A stretch of DNA of 64,000 bases from Arthrobacter pascens (GTDB lineage: Bacteria > Actinomycetota > Actinomycetes > Actinomycetales > Micrococcaceae), in assembly GCF_017052465.1 (NCBI RefSeq), contig NZ_JAFHKT010000145.1:186001-250000 (forward strand), in the 5' to 3' direction. A model generated the notes under the pieces. That model was not told where the DNA came from, searched no databases, and worked only from the letters and a program-made list of their open reading frames with translations. Within the stretch, counting starts at the first letter, position 1. Every line of letters starts with the position of its first letter. The position numbers and the translations under genes were made by a program. Below, piece after piece: positions 1 to 11,048 of the stretch.

Positions 1-1
1 G

Positions 2-313
2 TTCAGCTATCGCAAGTGGGGCGGTGAACAGAAGTGCAAGGCAGGCGACTGGCTGGTGGACGACGACGGCGACATCCACACCGTCGACGCGGACGTCTTC
101 GCCGCCACTTATCGACAGGTCCGCCGAGGTGCTTATGTGAAATCCACGCCGGTCTGGGCTGAAGTTGCCTCGGAAGCCGGCAGCGTGACCACCAAGGAAG
201 GCCGGACTCACTACAACAAGGGCGACTTTGTGGTGTTCAACAACGAAGATGGCACCGATGGCTACGCCATGACCGCCGAAAGATTCCAAACTCACTACGA
301 ACCGGACGAATAG
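2..313 (+). CDS. PGDYG-like hypothetical protein, 5' end outside window
   Basis: The reading frame is open to the left edge, so only the last 103 residues are visible and the start lies outside the window. Two similar segments can be seen, one around KAGDWLV near the left edge and one around KGDFVVFN near the C-terminus, each a Gly-Asp turn followed by hydrophobic residues. This resembles the PGDYG domain found in small bacterial proteins of unknown function, where such segments recur with aromatic residues and a terminal Tyr-Glu. No catalytic residues can be pointed to. The gene ends just before the convergent MFS transporter gene, so the two stop codons are almost back to back. The family assignment is tentative. 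Confidence 0.6.
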   Translation, partial: FSYRKWGGEQKCKAGDWLVDDDGDIHTVDADVFAATYRQVRRGAYVKSTPVWAEVASEAGSVTTKEGRTHYNKGDFVVFNNEDGTDGYAMTAERFQTHYEPDE

Positions 314-318
314 CGAGC

Positions 319-1863
319 TCACTGGCCCGGCGAGCCATCCGGTGATTGCGCGTAGGACCGCGCTGCCGCGGCAGGTGAAGGCGAGCATGTTGCCACATCG
401 ACTTCCACAGCGGCCGGTTTTTTGAGGAACAATGCCACCACCAGCGCGGTCGCCAGGCAGAGTCCCGCGTTCACCCAGATCGCCAGGGTGACGCCGCTAA
501 GAACTGCCGGAGCGTCAGTTGATCCAAGGGACACGAGCTGGGCCGTGAAGATGGCGCTCATGATCGGGATTCCCATGGTGATGCCTATCTGCTGGCTCAT
601 GGTGGCCAGCCCGGTGGCGAGCCCCTGCTCCCCGTCGGGCAGCCCTGAGGTGGCCGTAACCATGAAGCCGACGATGACAACCAAGTTGGCGACACCGCCG
701 ACAAACGTGGCGACCAGAAGCAGTGCGATGGCCGCGGGATCATTGCTCAGCAGGGCCAGGGACGCTGTCGCGATGGCCTGGACGATGAAGCCGTACACGA
801 TGGCCCGCTTGTTGCCGACCTTACCGATGATCTTCGGCCCGAGGATGCCGCCCAGGACGGTACCAAGGCCCAGGACAGCGAAAGCGAGCCCGGCGCCCAG
901 CGGTGTGTAGCCAAGGACCTGCTGGAGGTACAGGGTGAGAAGGAACACCAACGAGGTTTCCGTCACGAACGCCATTACGCCTGCGATATTGCCCCAGGCG
1001 ACGGTTGACCGCTTCAGGATTGTCAGGGGCACCAGGGGAAATTTGGCCCGGCGTTCCACGGCGGCGAAGGCAACGAGGAGCACCGCTGATGCGGCCAGCG
1101 ATCCCAGCGTCAGCGGGTCGGTCCAGGAGTTCTCCGCTGCGTGCGTCATGCCGAAGACGAGGGCGAGGAGGCCCAGGGTGACGGTGATGGCGCCGGGGAT
1201 GTCGAGCCGCGTTTTGGTTGTGGGCCTGCTTTCGGCGAGCACGATAGGTGCGATGACCAGGACAGCCACTGCAACAGGGATGTTGATGAAGAACGCCCAG
1301 CGCCAGCTCACCAGATCAGTCAGCAGCCCGCCCAGGATGGCGCCCGTGGTGAAGCCGGCCGCCATCAGTGCACCGTTGAGGCCCAGCGCCTTGTCCCGGA
1401 GAGGTCCTTCGGCGAAGGAACCCAGCAGCAGCGACAGCGCAGCCGGAACGACAATCGCTGTGGCGATGCCCTGCCCCACGCGGGCGATCAGCAGGACTGC
1501 CGGGTCGATGGCCAGTCCCCCCATCAGGGAAGCAGCGCCGAGCAGCGTCATACCGAAAAGGAACATCCTGCGTCGGCCGACAAGGTCAGCGACCCTGCCG
1601 AACAGCAGGGTCAGGCCCGCCGCGCAGAGAGAGAATGCCGTGGCGACCCACTGGAGGTTCTCGAGGCTGAATCCGACGTCGGTGCCGATGGTTGGAAGGG
1701 CAACGTTGAGGATGGAGAAGTCAACGGCCAAGGTGAAGCTCGCGGTTAGCAGCACAACCAGGGCAAGCCGCTGCTTACCTGTCATGCCCGGAGCCGATGA
1801 ACTCTTCGGCTGTGGCGGTGCCAGTAATGTGTCGGGCTTGGTGGTGTCGGGTTGAGCGGTCAT
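319..1863 (-). CDS. MFS drug exporter, DHA2 (EmrB/QacA) type, 14 TM
   Basis: A 514-residue integral membrane protein with the length and hydrophobic pattern of the 14-helix DHA2 branch of the major facilitator superfamily. Motif A-like LLFGRVADLVGRRRMF sits in the loop after the second helix, and the motif C-like stretch GPLRD...GLNGALMAAGFTTGAILGG marks an antiporter. These carriers expel drugs or toxic metabolites in exchange for protons. I chose the ATG at 1863 because an AAGGAT Shine-Dalgarno sits just upstream; the frame stays open to 1947 without a ribosome site. The gene is divergent from an XRE/MmyB-type regulator, the usual arrangement for a locally controlled efflux gene. The substrate cannot be predicted. 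Confidence 0.88.
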   Translation of the reverse strand: MTAQPDTTKPDTLLAPPQPKSSSAPGMTGKQRLALVVLLTASFTLAVDFSILNVALPTIGTDVGFSLENLQWVATAFSLCAAGLTLLFGRVADLVGRRRMFLFGMTLLGAASLMGGLAIDPAVLLIARVGQGIATAIVVPAALSLLLGSFAEGPLRDKALGLNGALMAAGFTTGAILGGLLTDLVSWRWAFFINIPVAVAVLVIAPIVLAESRPTTKTRLDIPGAITVTLGLLALVFGMTHAAENSWTDPLTLGSLAASAVLLVAFAAVERRAKFPLVPLTILKRSTVAWGNIAGVMAFVTETSLVFLLTLYLQQVLGYTPLGAGLAFAVLGLGTVLGGILGPKIIGKVGNKRAIVYGFIVQAIATASLALLSNDPAAIALLLVATFVGGVANLVVIVGFMVTATSGLPDGEQGLATGLATMSQQIGITMGIPIMSAIFTAQLVSLGSTDAPAVLSGVTLAIWVNAGLCLATALVVALFLKKPAAVEVDVATCSPSPAAAARSYAQSPDGSPGQ

Positions 1864-2012
1864 CTGGGTGATCCTTGTCTGCTGGTCGGGCCGCCAAGGC
1901 GGCACTTTTACGTCCTCAGCTTCAAGGAAGCCAGCAACATCAACCACACCCCTCTGTGGGTACCACCGCCAGTGACAGGATAGTTACTCCAACGAGAGGC
2001 AGAATGGGGCGC
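1864..2012. promoter_or_regulatory. divergent promoter region between MFS exporter and XRE regulator
   Basis: This 149-bp spacer separates two divergent genes and must hold both promoters. It contains a GGTACC core with poor flanking symmetry near 1962-1967. I see no convincing -35/-10 pair or clean operator, so its role as the regulator's target is inferred from gene orientation only. Confidence 0.35.
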
Positions 2013-2912
2013 ATGAGTAATCTCAGTGAACTTGGGGAGTTCCTACGCGTCCGGAGGGCATCCCTGCAGCCCGAGGACGTTGGCCTTTTGAACTACGGCA
2101 TCCGCAGAGTGCCAGGGCTCAGGAGGGAAGAGCTGGCCATGCTGGCCGGCGTCAGCAACACCTACTACACCCGGCTCGAGCAGGGACTGAGCAAAAACGC
2201 CTCCGAATCGGTCATCGGTTCCATCGCCCGCGCGTTGAATCTGAACACCGATGAGCGCGCACACTTGTTCAATCTGGCCCGGCCAGGCAAGACAAAACGG
2301 CGTACCCTGACCAAACCGGACAAGGCACGGCCCGGCACGCTAAGGCTCATCCGATCCACGTTCACCACTCCGGCGGTCGTCCTGGGCCGCCGCAGCGAAG
2401 TGCTCGCGTGGAATCCTCTCGGACAGCGACTGGTTGCCGGGCATCTGGATCTGGCTTCGCCTGAGACGCCGTCAACTCGGCCGAACATGACCCGTATGCT
2501 GTTCCTGGATCCGCACACGCGGGAGCTCTATTCGCGTTGGCAGGAGGAGGCCACGCGTGCCGTTGCGTCGCTTCGGCGCCTGGCCGGTATGACTTCCGAT
2601 GACCTTGAGCTGGCGGCCCTCGTGGGCGAATTGACGATGAAGAGCCCCGACTTCGCGACGCTGTGGGCCAAGCACCCGGTGGAGAACTGCATGTCCGGCC
2701 TGAAGTACATGCACCACCCTGAAGTCGGTGACCTGGAGCTGAATTTCGAAGTCCTGACCCAGCCTGATGAGTCAGGTCACCGGATCCTGATGTACACCGC
2801 TGACCCCGGCACTCCTGCAGCGGAAGCCCTGCAGCTGCTCCGTGCCGAAACCGATGTGCCCACAGCAGCACTAGGGCGCAGAGCGCCCAGCCACTCGGAA
2901 ATGTGGCGATGA
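2013..2912 (+). CDS. XRE-family regulator with MmyB-like ligand-binding domain
   Basis: A 299-residue transcription regulator. Residues ~5-75 form an XRE helix-turn-helix, starting LGEFLRVRRASLQPEDVGL and continuing through VPGLRREELAMLAGVS and YYTRLEQG, a signature shared by the MmyB/SCO-type regulators of Actinobacteria. The remaining ~200 residues match the MmyB-like ligand-binding (PAS-like) domain, including VLAWNPLGQRL and the HHPEVGDLELNFEVL segment. Members commonly control a divergent dehydrogenase or efflux gene, here the MFS exporter. Two in-frame ATGs (2004 and 2013) are possible; a GAGAGG lies upstream. It ends before a shared hairpin terminator. The effector is unknown. Confidence 0.88.
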   Translation: MSNLSELGEFLRVRRASLQPEDVGLLNYGIRRVPGLRREELAMLAGVSNTYYTRLEQGLSKNASESVIGSIARALNLNTDERAHLFNLARPGKTKRRTLTKPDKARPGTLRLIRSTFTTPAVVLGRRSEVLAWNPLGQRLVAGHLDLASPETPSTRPNMTRMLFLDPHTRELYSRWQEEATRAVASLRRLAGMTSDDLELAALVGELTMKSPDFATLWAKHPVENCMSGLKYMHHPEVGDLELNFEVLTQPDESGHRILMYTADPGTPAAEALQLLRAETDVPTAALGRRAPSHSEMWR

Positions 2913-2928
2913 GGAAACCGGTCATGTG

Positions 2929-2958
2929 AGGCTGCTGACCGCGATCGGTCAGCAGCCT
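2929..2958. terminator. bidirectional hairpin terminator
   Basis: An 11-bp perfect stem (GGCTGCTGACC and its complement) with a 6-nt loop, flanked by an A/T pair, lies between the converging regulator gene and the small membrane protein gene. There is no long T-run. Confidence 0.6.
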
Positions 2959-2969
2959 GGTTCGGAATC

Positions 2970-3464
2970 TCAGTCGTGTTTCATCGAAGGGCTTCGCATT
3001 CCGCTGTAGGCTACGCCGACCCCCGCCAGGAAAATAAGGACAGCGAGGTAGACCGGGCCGAGGTGCCCAAGCGTGGCCAGACCCCACGGGTAATGGGCGG
3101 GGAGGGCCACTGCTAGTCCGACGGTCGGGACCGTAACGGCCGTGGCAAAGGCCCACCGTTCTCCTCGGCGCACCCCGTACCAGGACAGGCCTGCGATGGC
3201 CAGCCCGGTCGCAGCGATGAAGCCGCTGAGCGCAATGTGCAGATGGCTGATGTAGTGATGCAGCTGTGGGCTGAACGCCTCGACCTCCGCCATCCCCTTG
3301 TCCACTTGATCAGGGCCGATACCCAGCTCGAGAAAGGCTCCCGTAAAGTTGAGTCCTAGGAAGACGCCGGCGTACGCAACGAAGGCCAGCCCGGCAAGCG
3401 TCATGAGAGCGGCTCCCGTCCGGAGGCGGGCCTGGTTCCCCGGGGTAGTCTGGATGGCAGGCAC
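2970..3464 (-). CDS. hypothetical four-helix membrane protein
   Basis: A 164-residue protein with four clear hydrophobic segments (about residues 18-40, 75-97, 104-122 and 131-152), no signal peptide and a short charged C-terminus. Between the first two helices lies a soluble loop rich in acidic residues and histidines (LHHYISHLHIALSG), so a metal or haem role is conceivable but unsupported. I do not recognise the family. The GTG at 3464 is preferred because GGAGAGG lies about 8 nt upstream; GTG codons at 3473 and 3470 are also in frame. It stands alone, convergent with the XRE regulator. Confidence 0.65.
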   Translation of the reverse strand: MPAIQTTPGNQARLRTGAALMTLAGLAFVAYAGVFLGLNFTGAFLELGIGPDQVDKGMAEVEAFSPQLHHYISHLHIALSGFIAATGLAIAGLSWYGVRRGERWAFATAVTVPTVGLAVALPAHYPWGLATLGHLGPVYLAVLIFLAGVGVAYSGMRSPSMKHD

Positions 3465-3658
3465 AGCCACCACCCCTCTCCTATTTCATGTAGGTACTCG
3501 ATAAGAGCCCTGTGATCGTAGGCCTGTCAAGAGAGACTCCTGACTAGGAGGCGCCGGGACGCCCAAGAAAAGGATGCACTCTTCGTTTCGACAGAGCATT
3601 CCATGCCCTAGGGGTCGATTGAAAGCCACCTGGACGCTAGCCGGGACTCACAACACAG

Positions 3659-3690
3659 CAGGACCCCCATGCGAACGCATGGGGGTCCTG
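3659..3690. terminator. hairpin terminator downstream of nrdF
   Basis: A perfect 15-bp stem with a 2-nt loop (AA), 21 nt beyond the nrdF stop codon. The stem is GC-rich at its centre and is not followed by a T-run on the minus strand, like other long hairpins in this window. Confidence 0.75.
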
Positions 3691-3711
3691 GCCATACTCA
3701 CAGGAGGAGGC

Positions 3712-5471
<1,760 letters not shown>

Positions 5472-5508
5472 CCTCTAACTCCTAATAAGACTCAACCGAT
5501 TTCAGTTG

Positions 5509-7665
5509 TCATAGGGCACAGCTGACGCAGCCCTCCACCTCGGTCCCTTCCAGCGCGAGCTGGCGGAGACGGATGTAGTAGATGGTCTTGATGCCCTTCT
5601 TCCAGGCGTAGATCTGGGCCCGGTTGATGTCGCGCGTGGTGGCGGTGTCCTTGAAGAACAGCGTCAGGGACAGGCCCTGGTCCACGTGCTGCGTGGCGGC
5701 GGCGTAGGTGTCGATGACCTTCTCGTAGCCAATCTCGTACGCGTCCTGGTAGTACTCCAGGTTGTCGTTCGTCAGGTACGGCGCCGGGTAGTAGACGCGG
5801 CCGAGCTTGCCTTCCTTGCGGATCTCGATCTTGGACGCCACCGGGTGGATCGAGGAGGTGGAATTGTTGATGTAGGAGATCGAGCCGGTCGGCGGAACAG
5901 CCTGCAGGTTCTGGTTGTAGATGCCGTGCTCCATGACGGAAGCCTTCAGCTCGCGCCAGTCATCCTGCGTGGGGATGTGGACGTTCTTGAACAGCTCCCT
6001 GACCTTCTCGGTCTCCGGCACCCACTCCTGCTCCGTGTACTTGTCGAAGAACTCGCCCGAGGCATATTTGGACTTCTCGAAGCCGCCGAACGTCTGGCCC
6101 GTCTCGATGGCCAGCAGGTTGGAGGCACGGACCGCGTGGTACACCACCGAGTAGAAGTAGATGTTGGTGAAGTCCAAGCCCTCTTCGGACCCGTAGTGGA
6201 CCCGCTCGCGGGCCAGGTAGCCGTGCAGGTTCATCTGGCCGAGGCCAATCGCGTGCGACTGGTCGTTGCCGCGGGCGATGGACGGCACCGAGGTGATGTT
6301 GGACATATCCGAAACAGCCGAGAGCGAGCGGATGGCCGTCTCGATGGTCAGGCCGAAGTCCGGCGAGTCCATGGTCTTCGCGATGTTCAGCGAACCCAGG
6401 TTGCAGGAAATGTCCTTGCCGGTCTCGTCGTAGGACAGGTCGTCATGGTACGTGGTGGGCTGCGAAACCTGGAGGATCTCGGAGCACAGGTTGGACATGA
6501 TGATCTTGCCGTCAATCGGGTTGGCCCGGTTCACGGTGTCCTCGAACATGATGTACGGGTAGCCGGATTCGAACTGGATCTCGGCGAGGGTCTGGAAGAA
6601 CTCGCGCGCCTTGATCTTGGTCTTCTTGATCCGGGAATCGTCCACCATCTCGTAGTACTTCTCGGTGACCGAGACGTCGGAGAACGGCATCCCGTAGACG
6701 CGTTCGACGTCGTACGGCGAGAACAGGTACATGTCCTCGTCCTTCTTGGCCAGCTCGAAGGTGATATCCGGGATCACGACGCCGAGGGAGAGGGTCTTGA
6801 TGCGGACCTTCTCGTCCGCGTTCTCCCGCTTGGTGTCCAGGAACCGGTAGATGTCCGGGTGGTGGGCGTGGAGGTACACGGCACCGGCACCCTGGCGGGC
6901 ACCGAGCTGGTTGGCGTAGGAGAAGCTGTCCTCGAGGAGCTTCATCACGGGGATGACGCCGGAGGACTGGTTCTCGATCTGCTTGATCGGCGCGCCAACC
7001 TCGCGGATGTTGGTCAGCGCGAACGCCACGCCGCCGCCGCGCTTGGACAGCTGCAGCGCGGAGTTGATGGAACGGCCGATCGACTCCATGTTGTCTTCGA
7101 TGCGGAGCAGGAAGCAGGAGACCAGCTCGCCGCGCTGCTTCTTGCCGGCGTTCAGGAACGTGGGGGTGGCCGGCTGGAAGCGGCCCTCGATGATCTCGTC
7201 CACCATCTGCAGCGCCAGCTGCTCGTTGCCGCGGGCCAGGTGCAGGGCGACCATGCAGACGCGGTCCTCGTAGCGCTCCAGGAAGCGCTTGCCGTCAAAC
7301 GTCTTCAGCGTGTAGGACGTGTAGAACTTGAAGGCGCCCAGGAAGGTCTCGAAGCGGAACTTCTTCTTGTACGCGCGGTTGAAGAGCTCACGGATGAAGT
7401 TCATCGTGTACTGGTCGAGGGTCTCGCGCTCGTAGTACTGGTTCTTCACCAGGTAGTCGAGCTTCTCCTCGAGGTCATGGAAGAAGACCGTGTTGTTGTT
7501 CACGTGCTGCAGGAAGTACTGGTGCGCCGCCTCGCGGTCGGCCTCGAACTGGATCTCGCCGTTGGGACCGTACAGGTTCAGCATGGCGTTCAGCTCGTGG
7601 TAGCCCAGGCCCTTGTACGCGGCAGGCAGTGCCGGCTTCTCCTGCTTCTCAACAGCCGTTTCCAT
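5509..7665 (-). CDS. nrdE: class Ib ribonucleotide reductase alpha subunit NrdE
   Basis: A 718-residue catalytic subunit of class Ib ribonucleotide reductase, converting ribonucleoside diphosphates to deoxy forms. It has the N-terminal helical domain without an ATP cone, as usual in class Ib, and the ten-stranded barrel with the active-site loops, for example the stretch around ISCNLGSLN and CSEILQ with the active-site cysteines. The C-terminus ends GCVSCAL, the swinging dithiol re-reduced by NrdH. I start at the ATG at 7665, preceded by AAGGGA; the frame is open to 7806 but that would overlap nrdI. It lies directly downstream of nrdI and 37 bp upstream of the endonuclease gene. Confidence 0.97.
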   Translation of the reverse strand: METAVEKQEKPALPAAYKGLGYHELNAMLNLYGPNGEIQFEADREAAHQYFLQHVNNNTVFFHDLEEKLDYLVKNQYYERETLDQYTMNFIRELFNRAYKKKFRFETFLGAFKFYTSYTLKTFDGKRFLERYEDRVCMVALHLARGNEQLALQMVDEIIEGRFQPATPTFLNAGKKQRGELVSCFLLRIEDNMESIGRSINSALQLSKRGGGVAFALTNIREVGAPIKQIENQSSGVIPVMKLLEDSFSYANQLGARQGAGAVYLHAHHPDIYRFLDTKRENADEKVRIKTLSLGVVIPDITFELAKKDEDMYLFSPYDVERVYGMPFSDVSVTEKYYEMVDDSRIKKTKIKAREFFQTLAEIQFESGYPYIMFEDTVNRANPIDGKIIMSNLCSEILQVSQPTTYHDDLSYDETGKDISCNLGSLNIAKTMDSPDFGLTIETAIRSLSAVSDMSNITSVPSIARGNDQSHAIGLGQMNLHGYLARERVHYGSEEGLDFTNIYFYSVVYHAVRASNLLAIETGQTFGGFEKSKYASGEFFDKYTEQEWVPETEKVRELFKNVHIPTQDDWRELKASVMEHGIYNQNLQAVPPTGSISYINNSTSSIHPVASKIEIRKEGKLGRVYYPAPYLTNDNLEYYQDAYEIGYEKVIDTYAAATQHVDQGLSLTLFFKDTATTRDINRAQIYAWKKGIKTIYYIRLRQLALEGTEVEGCVSCAL

Positions 7666-7691
7666 GGGCTTGTCCCTTCCTTCGGGCCTGG

Positions 7692-8210
7692 TTACTTCTG
7701 TGTCTGCGACAGTCGTGTCCAAAACTCTTCCAATCCTTTTTGTACACGGTCGACGTCTTCCGGCGTCCCCATGAGTTCGAAACGGTATAGATGGGGAACC
7801 CCGCACTTTGCGGCGATGATGTCCCCCGCCATGCAGTAGTTGTCCCCGAAGTTCGTGTTCCCGGCCCCGATGACGCCTCTCAGCAGCCGACGGTTCTGCG
7901 GGTTGTTCAGGAACCGGATGACCTGCTTGGGCACGGAGCCCTCGCCGCCTGTTCCGCCGTACGTCGGCACCACCAGCACGTACGGCTCGGAGGCAGTGAG
8001 CGGCTGATCCTTCGGATACAGCGGTATCCGCGCGGCATCCGCGCCCAGCTTGTCAATAAAGCGCCTGGTGTTCTCCGAGGTCGAAGAAAAATAGATGAGG
8101 TGACTGTGCGTCCGGTTCTCCGGCGCCCTGTCCTCGGGTGCCCGGTCCATCGGCGTCGTGTTGTCAGCCTGTGCTGCAACCGGCGCATCGGCAAGAGCCG
8201 GCGCGGCCAT
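7692..8210 (-). CDS. nrdI: NrdI flavoprotein, class Ib RNR assembly
   Basis: A 172-residue flavodoxin-like protein. The flavin phosphate loop is seen in [12 protein letters not shown], followed by the NrdI hallmarks [22 protein letters not shown] and [13 protein letters not shown]. NrdI supplies the oxidant that assembles the dimanganese tyrosyl radical of NrdF. The N-terminus has a Pro/Ala/Asp-rich extension before the first strand. ATG at 8210 has a strong GGTGAGGTGA just upstream; an ATG at 8255 with a weaker AAGG is possible and would add 15 residues. It sits between nrdH and nrdE in the operon. Confidence 0.95.
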   Translation of the reverse strand: MAAPALADAPVAAQADNTTPMDRAPEDRAPENRTHSHLIYFSSTSENTRRFIDKLGADAARIPLYPKDQPLTASEPYVLVVPTYGGTGGEGSVPKQVIRFLNNPQNRRLLRGVIGAGNTNFGDNYCMAGDIIAAKCGVPHLYRFELMGTPEDVDRVQKGLEEFWTRLSQTQK

Positions 8211-8291
8211 GGGAGTCACCTCACCTAGTTGGGATTCATCTGCCGGAAACGGCATTCGGGCCTTGGTTGCGGGCCCCCGGGCTGACGAAGC

Positions 8292-8537
8292 CTAGGCCAC
8301 TGAAGCAGCGGCGCTCAGCGCCAGCTCTTCGATCTTGTCCGGACGGAAACCGGACCAGTGGTCCTGGTCCGTGACGACAACCGGAGCCTGCATGTACCCC
8401 AGTGACTTCAGGCGCTCAAGGGCGTCAGCGTCCTGGGAGATGTCGACGCTCTGGTAGGTGATGCCTTTCTTGTCCAGTGCGCGGTAGGTTGCGTTGCACT
8501 GAACACAGGCCGGCTTCGTGTAAACCGTAACGGTCAT
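8292..8537 (-). CDS. nrdH: NrdH glutaredoxin-like redoxin
   Basis: An 81-residue thioredoxin-fold redoxin with active site CVQC near the N-terminus and the conserved APVVV and WSGFRPDKI segments of NrdH. It passes electrons, normally from thioredoxin reductase, to the C-terminal dithiol of NrdE. ATG at 8537 is chosen because MTVTVYTKPAC is the family N-terminus and AAAGGGGACAGGG lies upstream. First gene of the nrdH-nrdI-nrdE-(endonuclease)-nrdF operon. Confidence 0.95.
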   Translation of the reverse strand: MTVTVYTKPACVQCNATYRALDKKGITYQSVDISQDADALERLKSLGYMQAPVVVTDQDHWSGFRPDKIEELALSAAASVA

Positions 8538-8708
8538 GGTCCCTGTCCCCTTTGTTGAAGTCACTGCTTCTGTACTCCTGAAGACTCTGAAGTCTCTACG
8601 TCTAAAATTTCACCGATGCGGTGGAGACCCGGCCTGGAACTGCTGTCCGCCCAGAACCTTACTGCCCGGTACTGGCTTCGCCGGTCTCCCGCTCAATCTG
8701 TATGTCGA

Positions 8709-8724
8709 TACTACATGTAGTGCA
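8709..8724 (-). promoter_or_regulatory. NrdR-box-like palindrome upstream of nrdH
   Basis: ACTACATGTAGT is a perfect 12-bp palindrome inside a 16-bp site that fits the NrdR box consensus (acaCwAtATaTwGtgt) at most positions. A second, degenerate TACAAGTA element lies about 44 bp away at 8756-8763. Paired boxes upstream of nrd operons are the normal NrdR target; nrdR itself is not in the window. Confidence 0.55.
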
Positions 8725-8946
8725 GGGGACTCTGTGGAACCCCTAGATGATGTATTACAAGTATGTCATTTAATGCACTTTTAATCCACAGGCGAGGGTC
8801 CCCAAAATGTCCGGATTTCCGGCTTTTTCACGGACGAAATCCACACCCTGTGGAGTAGTTAGCCACATTTAAACCCCAGCGTGTCGTGCGGAAGACGGCG
8901 TGTCGCAGCCCCTCCGGCGGCCCGGCCGACGTGTCCCTGGACACGA

Positions 8947-8982
8947 AAATGGGGTCCCGAAGCATGCCTCGGAACCCCATTT
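8947..8982 (-). terminator. terminator of the cfa-type operon
   Basis: Arms AAATGGGGT and ACCCCATTT enclose a further imperfect inner stem. On the minus strand it begins 18 nt after the methyltransferase stop and is followed by TTTTCG. Confidence 0.75.
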
Positions 8983-9000
8983 GTGATTAAGGAAACGCGG

Positions 9001-10326
9001 CTAGAGCTGCGCCTCCCGGCGGTCCAGCACGATCTGCTGCACATCGAGGTAGCCGGACTGGAAACCGGCCCGGGAGTAGCAGAGGTAGAACAGCCACATC
9101 CGCTGGAAGACCTCGTCGAATCCGAGCGCCCGCACCTCGCCGGCCCGCTGAAGGAACCGTTCCTCCCAAAGCCGCAGCGTCGCCGCGTAGTGATCGCCCA
9201 TGCCCCGCCGTTCCCGGACGCGGAGCGTGGTGTGCTGCTCGGTGACATTTTCGATGGCCCGCACTGAAGGGAGGAAACCTCCGGGGAAGATGTACTTGTG
9301 CACCCAGGTGTAGGCATTCCGCGTGGCGAGCATCCGCCCATGCGGCATGGTGATGGCCTGGATGGCCACCTTGCCGCCGGGCGCCAGCACCCTGTCGATC
9401 GTCTGGAAGTAGACGGGCCAGTATTCGTAACCCACCGCCTCGATCATTTCGACGGAGACGACGGCGTCGTACTCACCTTCCACGGCTCGGTAGTCCTGCA
9501 GGGCCACCGTGACCTGGCCCGAGTAGCCGGCTTCCTCGATGCGCTGCCGTGCCAGCGCCTGCTGCTCGCTGGACAGCGTGACCGTGTAGACGGTGGCGCC
9601 GCGGGCAGCCGCACGCAAAGCCAGCTCGCCCCAGCCCGTGCCGATCTCCAGCAACCGGGTCCCCTCCCCCACGCCCGCCTTGTCCAGCAGCCTGTCGATC
9701 TTGGCCTGCTGCGCCGCCGCCAGGGCCTCCCAGCCGACGTCCGGCAGCGGTCCGGCGTCCGGCGGGAACAGCCCCGAGGAGTAGCTCATGGTGGCGTCCA
9801 GGAAGGTGGCGAACAGCTCGTTGGACAGGTCGTAGTGCCGCGAGATGTTGTCCCGCGTGTTCTGCTCGGTGTTCCGCTCCTGCCGCGGCGCCCGGGGCAG
9901 GTACAGGCCGCGCAGCTTCTGCAGCGGCACGGGGATCAGCGTGTCCACCGAGGAGGCGAAGACCTCAAGCACGCCGGCCAGGTCGGACGCCTCCCAGTCC
10001 CCCGCCATGTACGACTCCCCCAGCCCGATCAGGCCGTTGTCACCGATGCGGACGTCGAAGTCGTCCGGTCTCACCATGGTCATCACCGGCGCGCCGGCGT
10101 CCCCGGTTCCCAGCACGGACCCATTGGGGTACTCAACCCGCAGCGGCAGCCGCCGGGCGGCACCCCGGAACAGGGCACCTGCGGCCTTGCCGGCCAGTGC
10201 AGCCTTCGCTCCGGCGGGCGGACGGGCGACGCCGGGCCACACCTCGGCGTCTATGGCTGCGGGAGCCGGCGGGACCCGGAGCGGACCGGATGCGCTTCCC
10301 TGGTACGTGGGGTCTGTGAGCGTCAT
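9001..10326 (-). CDS. cyclopropane-fatty-acyl-phospholipid synthase family methyltransferase
   Basis: A 441-residue SAM-dependent methyltransferase of the CFA synthase family. The N-terminal ~150 residues are the family's lipid-binding part; the SAM loop is LEIGTGWGEL and the VVSVEMIEAVG motif follows. YDLSNELFATFLD and MSYSSGLF are typical of CFA synthases, which transfer a methylene from SAM to acyl-chain double bonds in membrane phospholipids. ATG at 10326 has AGGAGG upstream and overlaps the DUF1365 stop (ATGA). Its partners, an FAD oxidoreductase and DUF1365, recur with CFA-like enzymes in many bacteria, so the product may be a modified, branched or furan fatty acid rather than a plain cyclopropane; that part is inference. 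Confidence 0.9.
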   Translation of the reverse strand: MTLTDPTYQGSASGPLRVPPAPAAIDAEVWPGVARPPAGAKAALAGKAAGALFRGAARRLPLRVEYPNGSVLGTGDAGAPVMTMVRPDDFDVRIGDNGLIGLGESYMAGDWEASDLAGVLEVFASSVDTLIPVPLQKLRGLYLPRAPRQERNTEQNTRDNISRHYDLSNELFATFLDATMSYSSGLFPPDAGPLPDVGWEALAAAQQAKIDRLLDKAGVGEGTRLLEIGTGWGELALRAAARGATVYTVTLSSEQQALARQRIEEAGYSGQVTVALQDYRAVEGEYDAVVSVEMIEAVGYEYWPVYFQTIDRVLAPGGKVAIQAITMPHGRMLATRNAYTWVHKYIFPGGFLPSVRAIENVTEQHTTLRVRERRGMGDHYAATLRLWEERFLQRAGEVRALGFDEVFQRMWLFYLCYSRAGFQSGYLDVQQIVLDRREAQL

Positions 10327-11048
10327 GAGACTGCCTCCTGCGATGGGTGGTGGGGGCGGTTGATGATGGGCAGTCCGCGGGCCCAGAGTCTGATTCCTTG
10401 CCAATGGATCTGCAGGACAAGGCGGAGCGGCGCCAACGGAACGGCGAGCGCCGCGGCGACGATGCTGCGCGGCGTCACGGAGCTGCGGACCCCCGTCATG
10501 GTGGCCGTGAAGGGCTTCCGCCCGGCCCGCTCGAGCACCACCGCGACGGCCAGCCGGCCGTCGGGTTCAGGCAACGTCAGCCGGTAGCTGCCGTCCACCT
10601 CGTTGAAGGGGGACACATAAAATTCCTTGTCGGTCCGGGCACGTCCGGCGTCATCGGTAAGCAGCAGGTAGCAGTGCCGCTCACCGTAGGTGTTGTGCAC
10701 TTCGGCAATGACCGCGCGCAGGCAGCCGTCTGCGCCGTGGCACCAAAACAGGCTGATGGGGTTGAAGACCTGGCCAAGCACCCTCGCGTTCGCCAGCATG
10801 GTGACCTTCCCGCCGTCGGGCTCCAGCCCGTTGACGGCGAGGAAGCGGTCCACGTTTGCCCGGATGCTGGCTGTGGGATCGCCCAGGTGGTCCTTCGCGT
10901 GAAAGGCGGCGAGGGGCCGCAGCCACCACGGCAGCCGGGGCAGATCGTCGAGGTCCACGTACCAGCTGTAGCTGCGGTAGGTGAAGGCGTTAGCCAGCGG
11001 ATCACGCCGCACGTGGCGGATGCTGGTGCGGTAGATCGCCGCCGTCAT
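10323..11048 (-). CDS. DUF1365 domain protein
   Basis: A 241-residue protein covering the whole DUF1365 domain: it opens with IYRTSIRHVRRDPLANAFTY and carries VLGQVFNPISLFWCH, EVHNTYGERHCYLL and KEFYVSPFNEVDGSY, all family hallmarks. The biochemical role of DUF1365 is not established, but it is regularly encoded between an FAD-dependent oxidoreductase and a CFA-type methyltransferase and is thought to act in unusual fatty acid synthesis. Start and stop both overlap the neighbouring genes by 4 bp, so the three are translationally coupled. Confidence 0.92.
   Translation of the reverse strand: MTAAIYRTSIRHVRRDPLANAFTYRSYSWYVDLDDLPRLPWWLRPLAAFHAKDHLGDPTASIRANVDRFLAVNGLEPDGGKVTMLANARVLGQVFNPISLFWCHGADGCLRAVIAEVHNTYGERHCYLLLTDDAGRARTDKEFYVSPFNEVDGSYRLTLPEPDGRLAVAVVLERAGRKPFTATMTGVRSSVTPRSIVAAALAVPLAPLRLVLQIHWQGIRLWARGLPIINRPHHPSQEAVS

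Larger units (their letters stand above)
8538..9000. other. nrdH upstream region and cfa 3' spacer
   Basis: A 463-bp gap between the nrdH start and the end of the methyltransferase gene. It holds the NrdR-box-like site, an AT-richer patch around 8740-8790 likely to contain the nrd promoter, and the terminator of the upstream lipid operon. No coding region is convincing here. Confidence 0.5.

Noticed and set aside
5686-7839. Long plus-strand open frame opposite nrdE
   Set aside because: Composition is Val/Leu/Arg-rich as expected from antisense of a G/C-biased gene; nrdE is intact.
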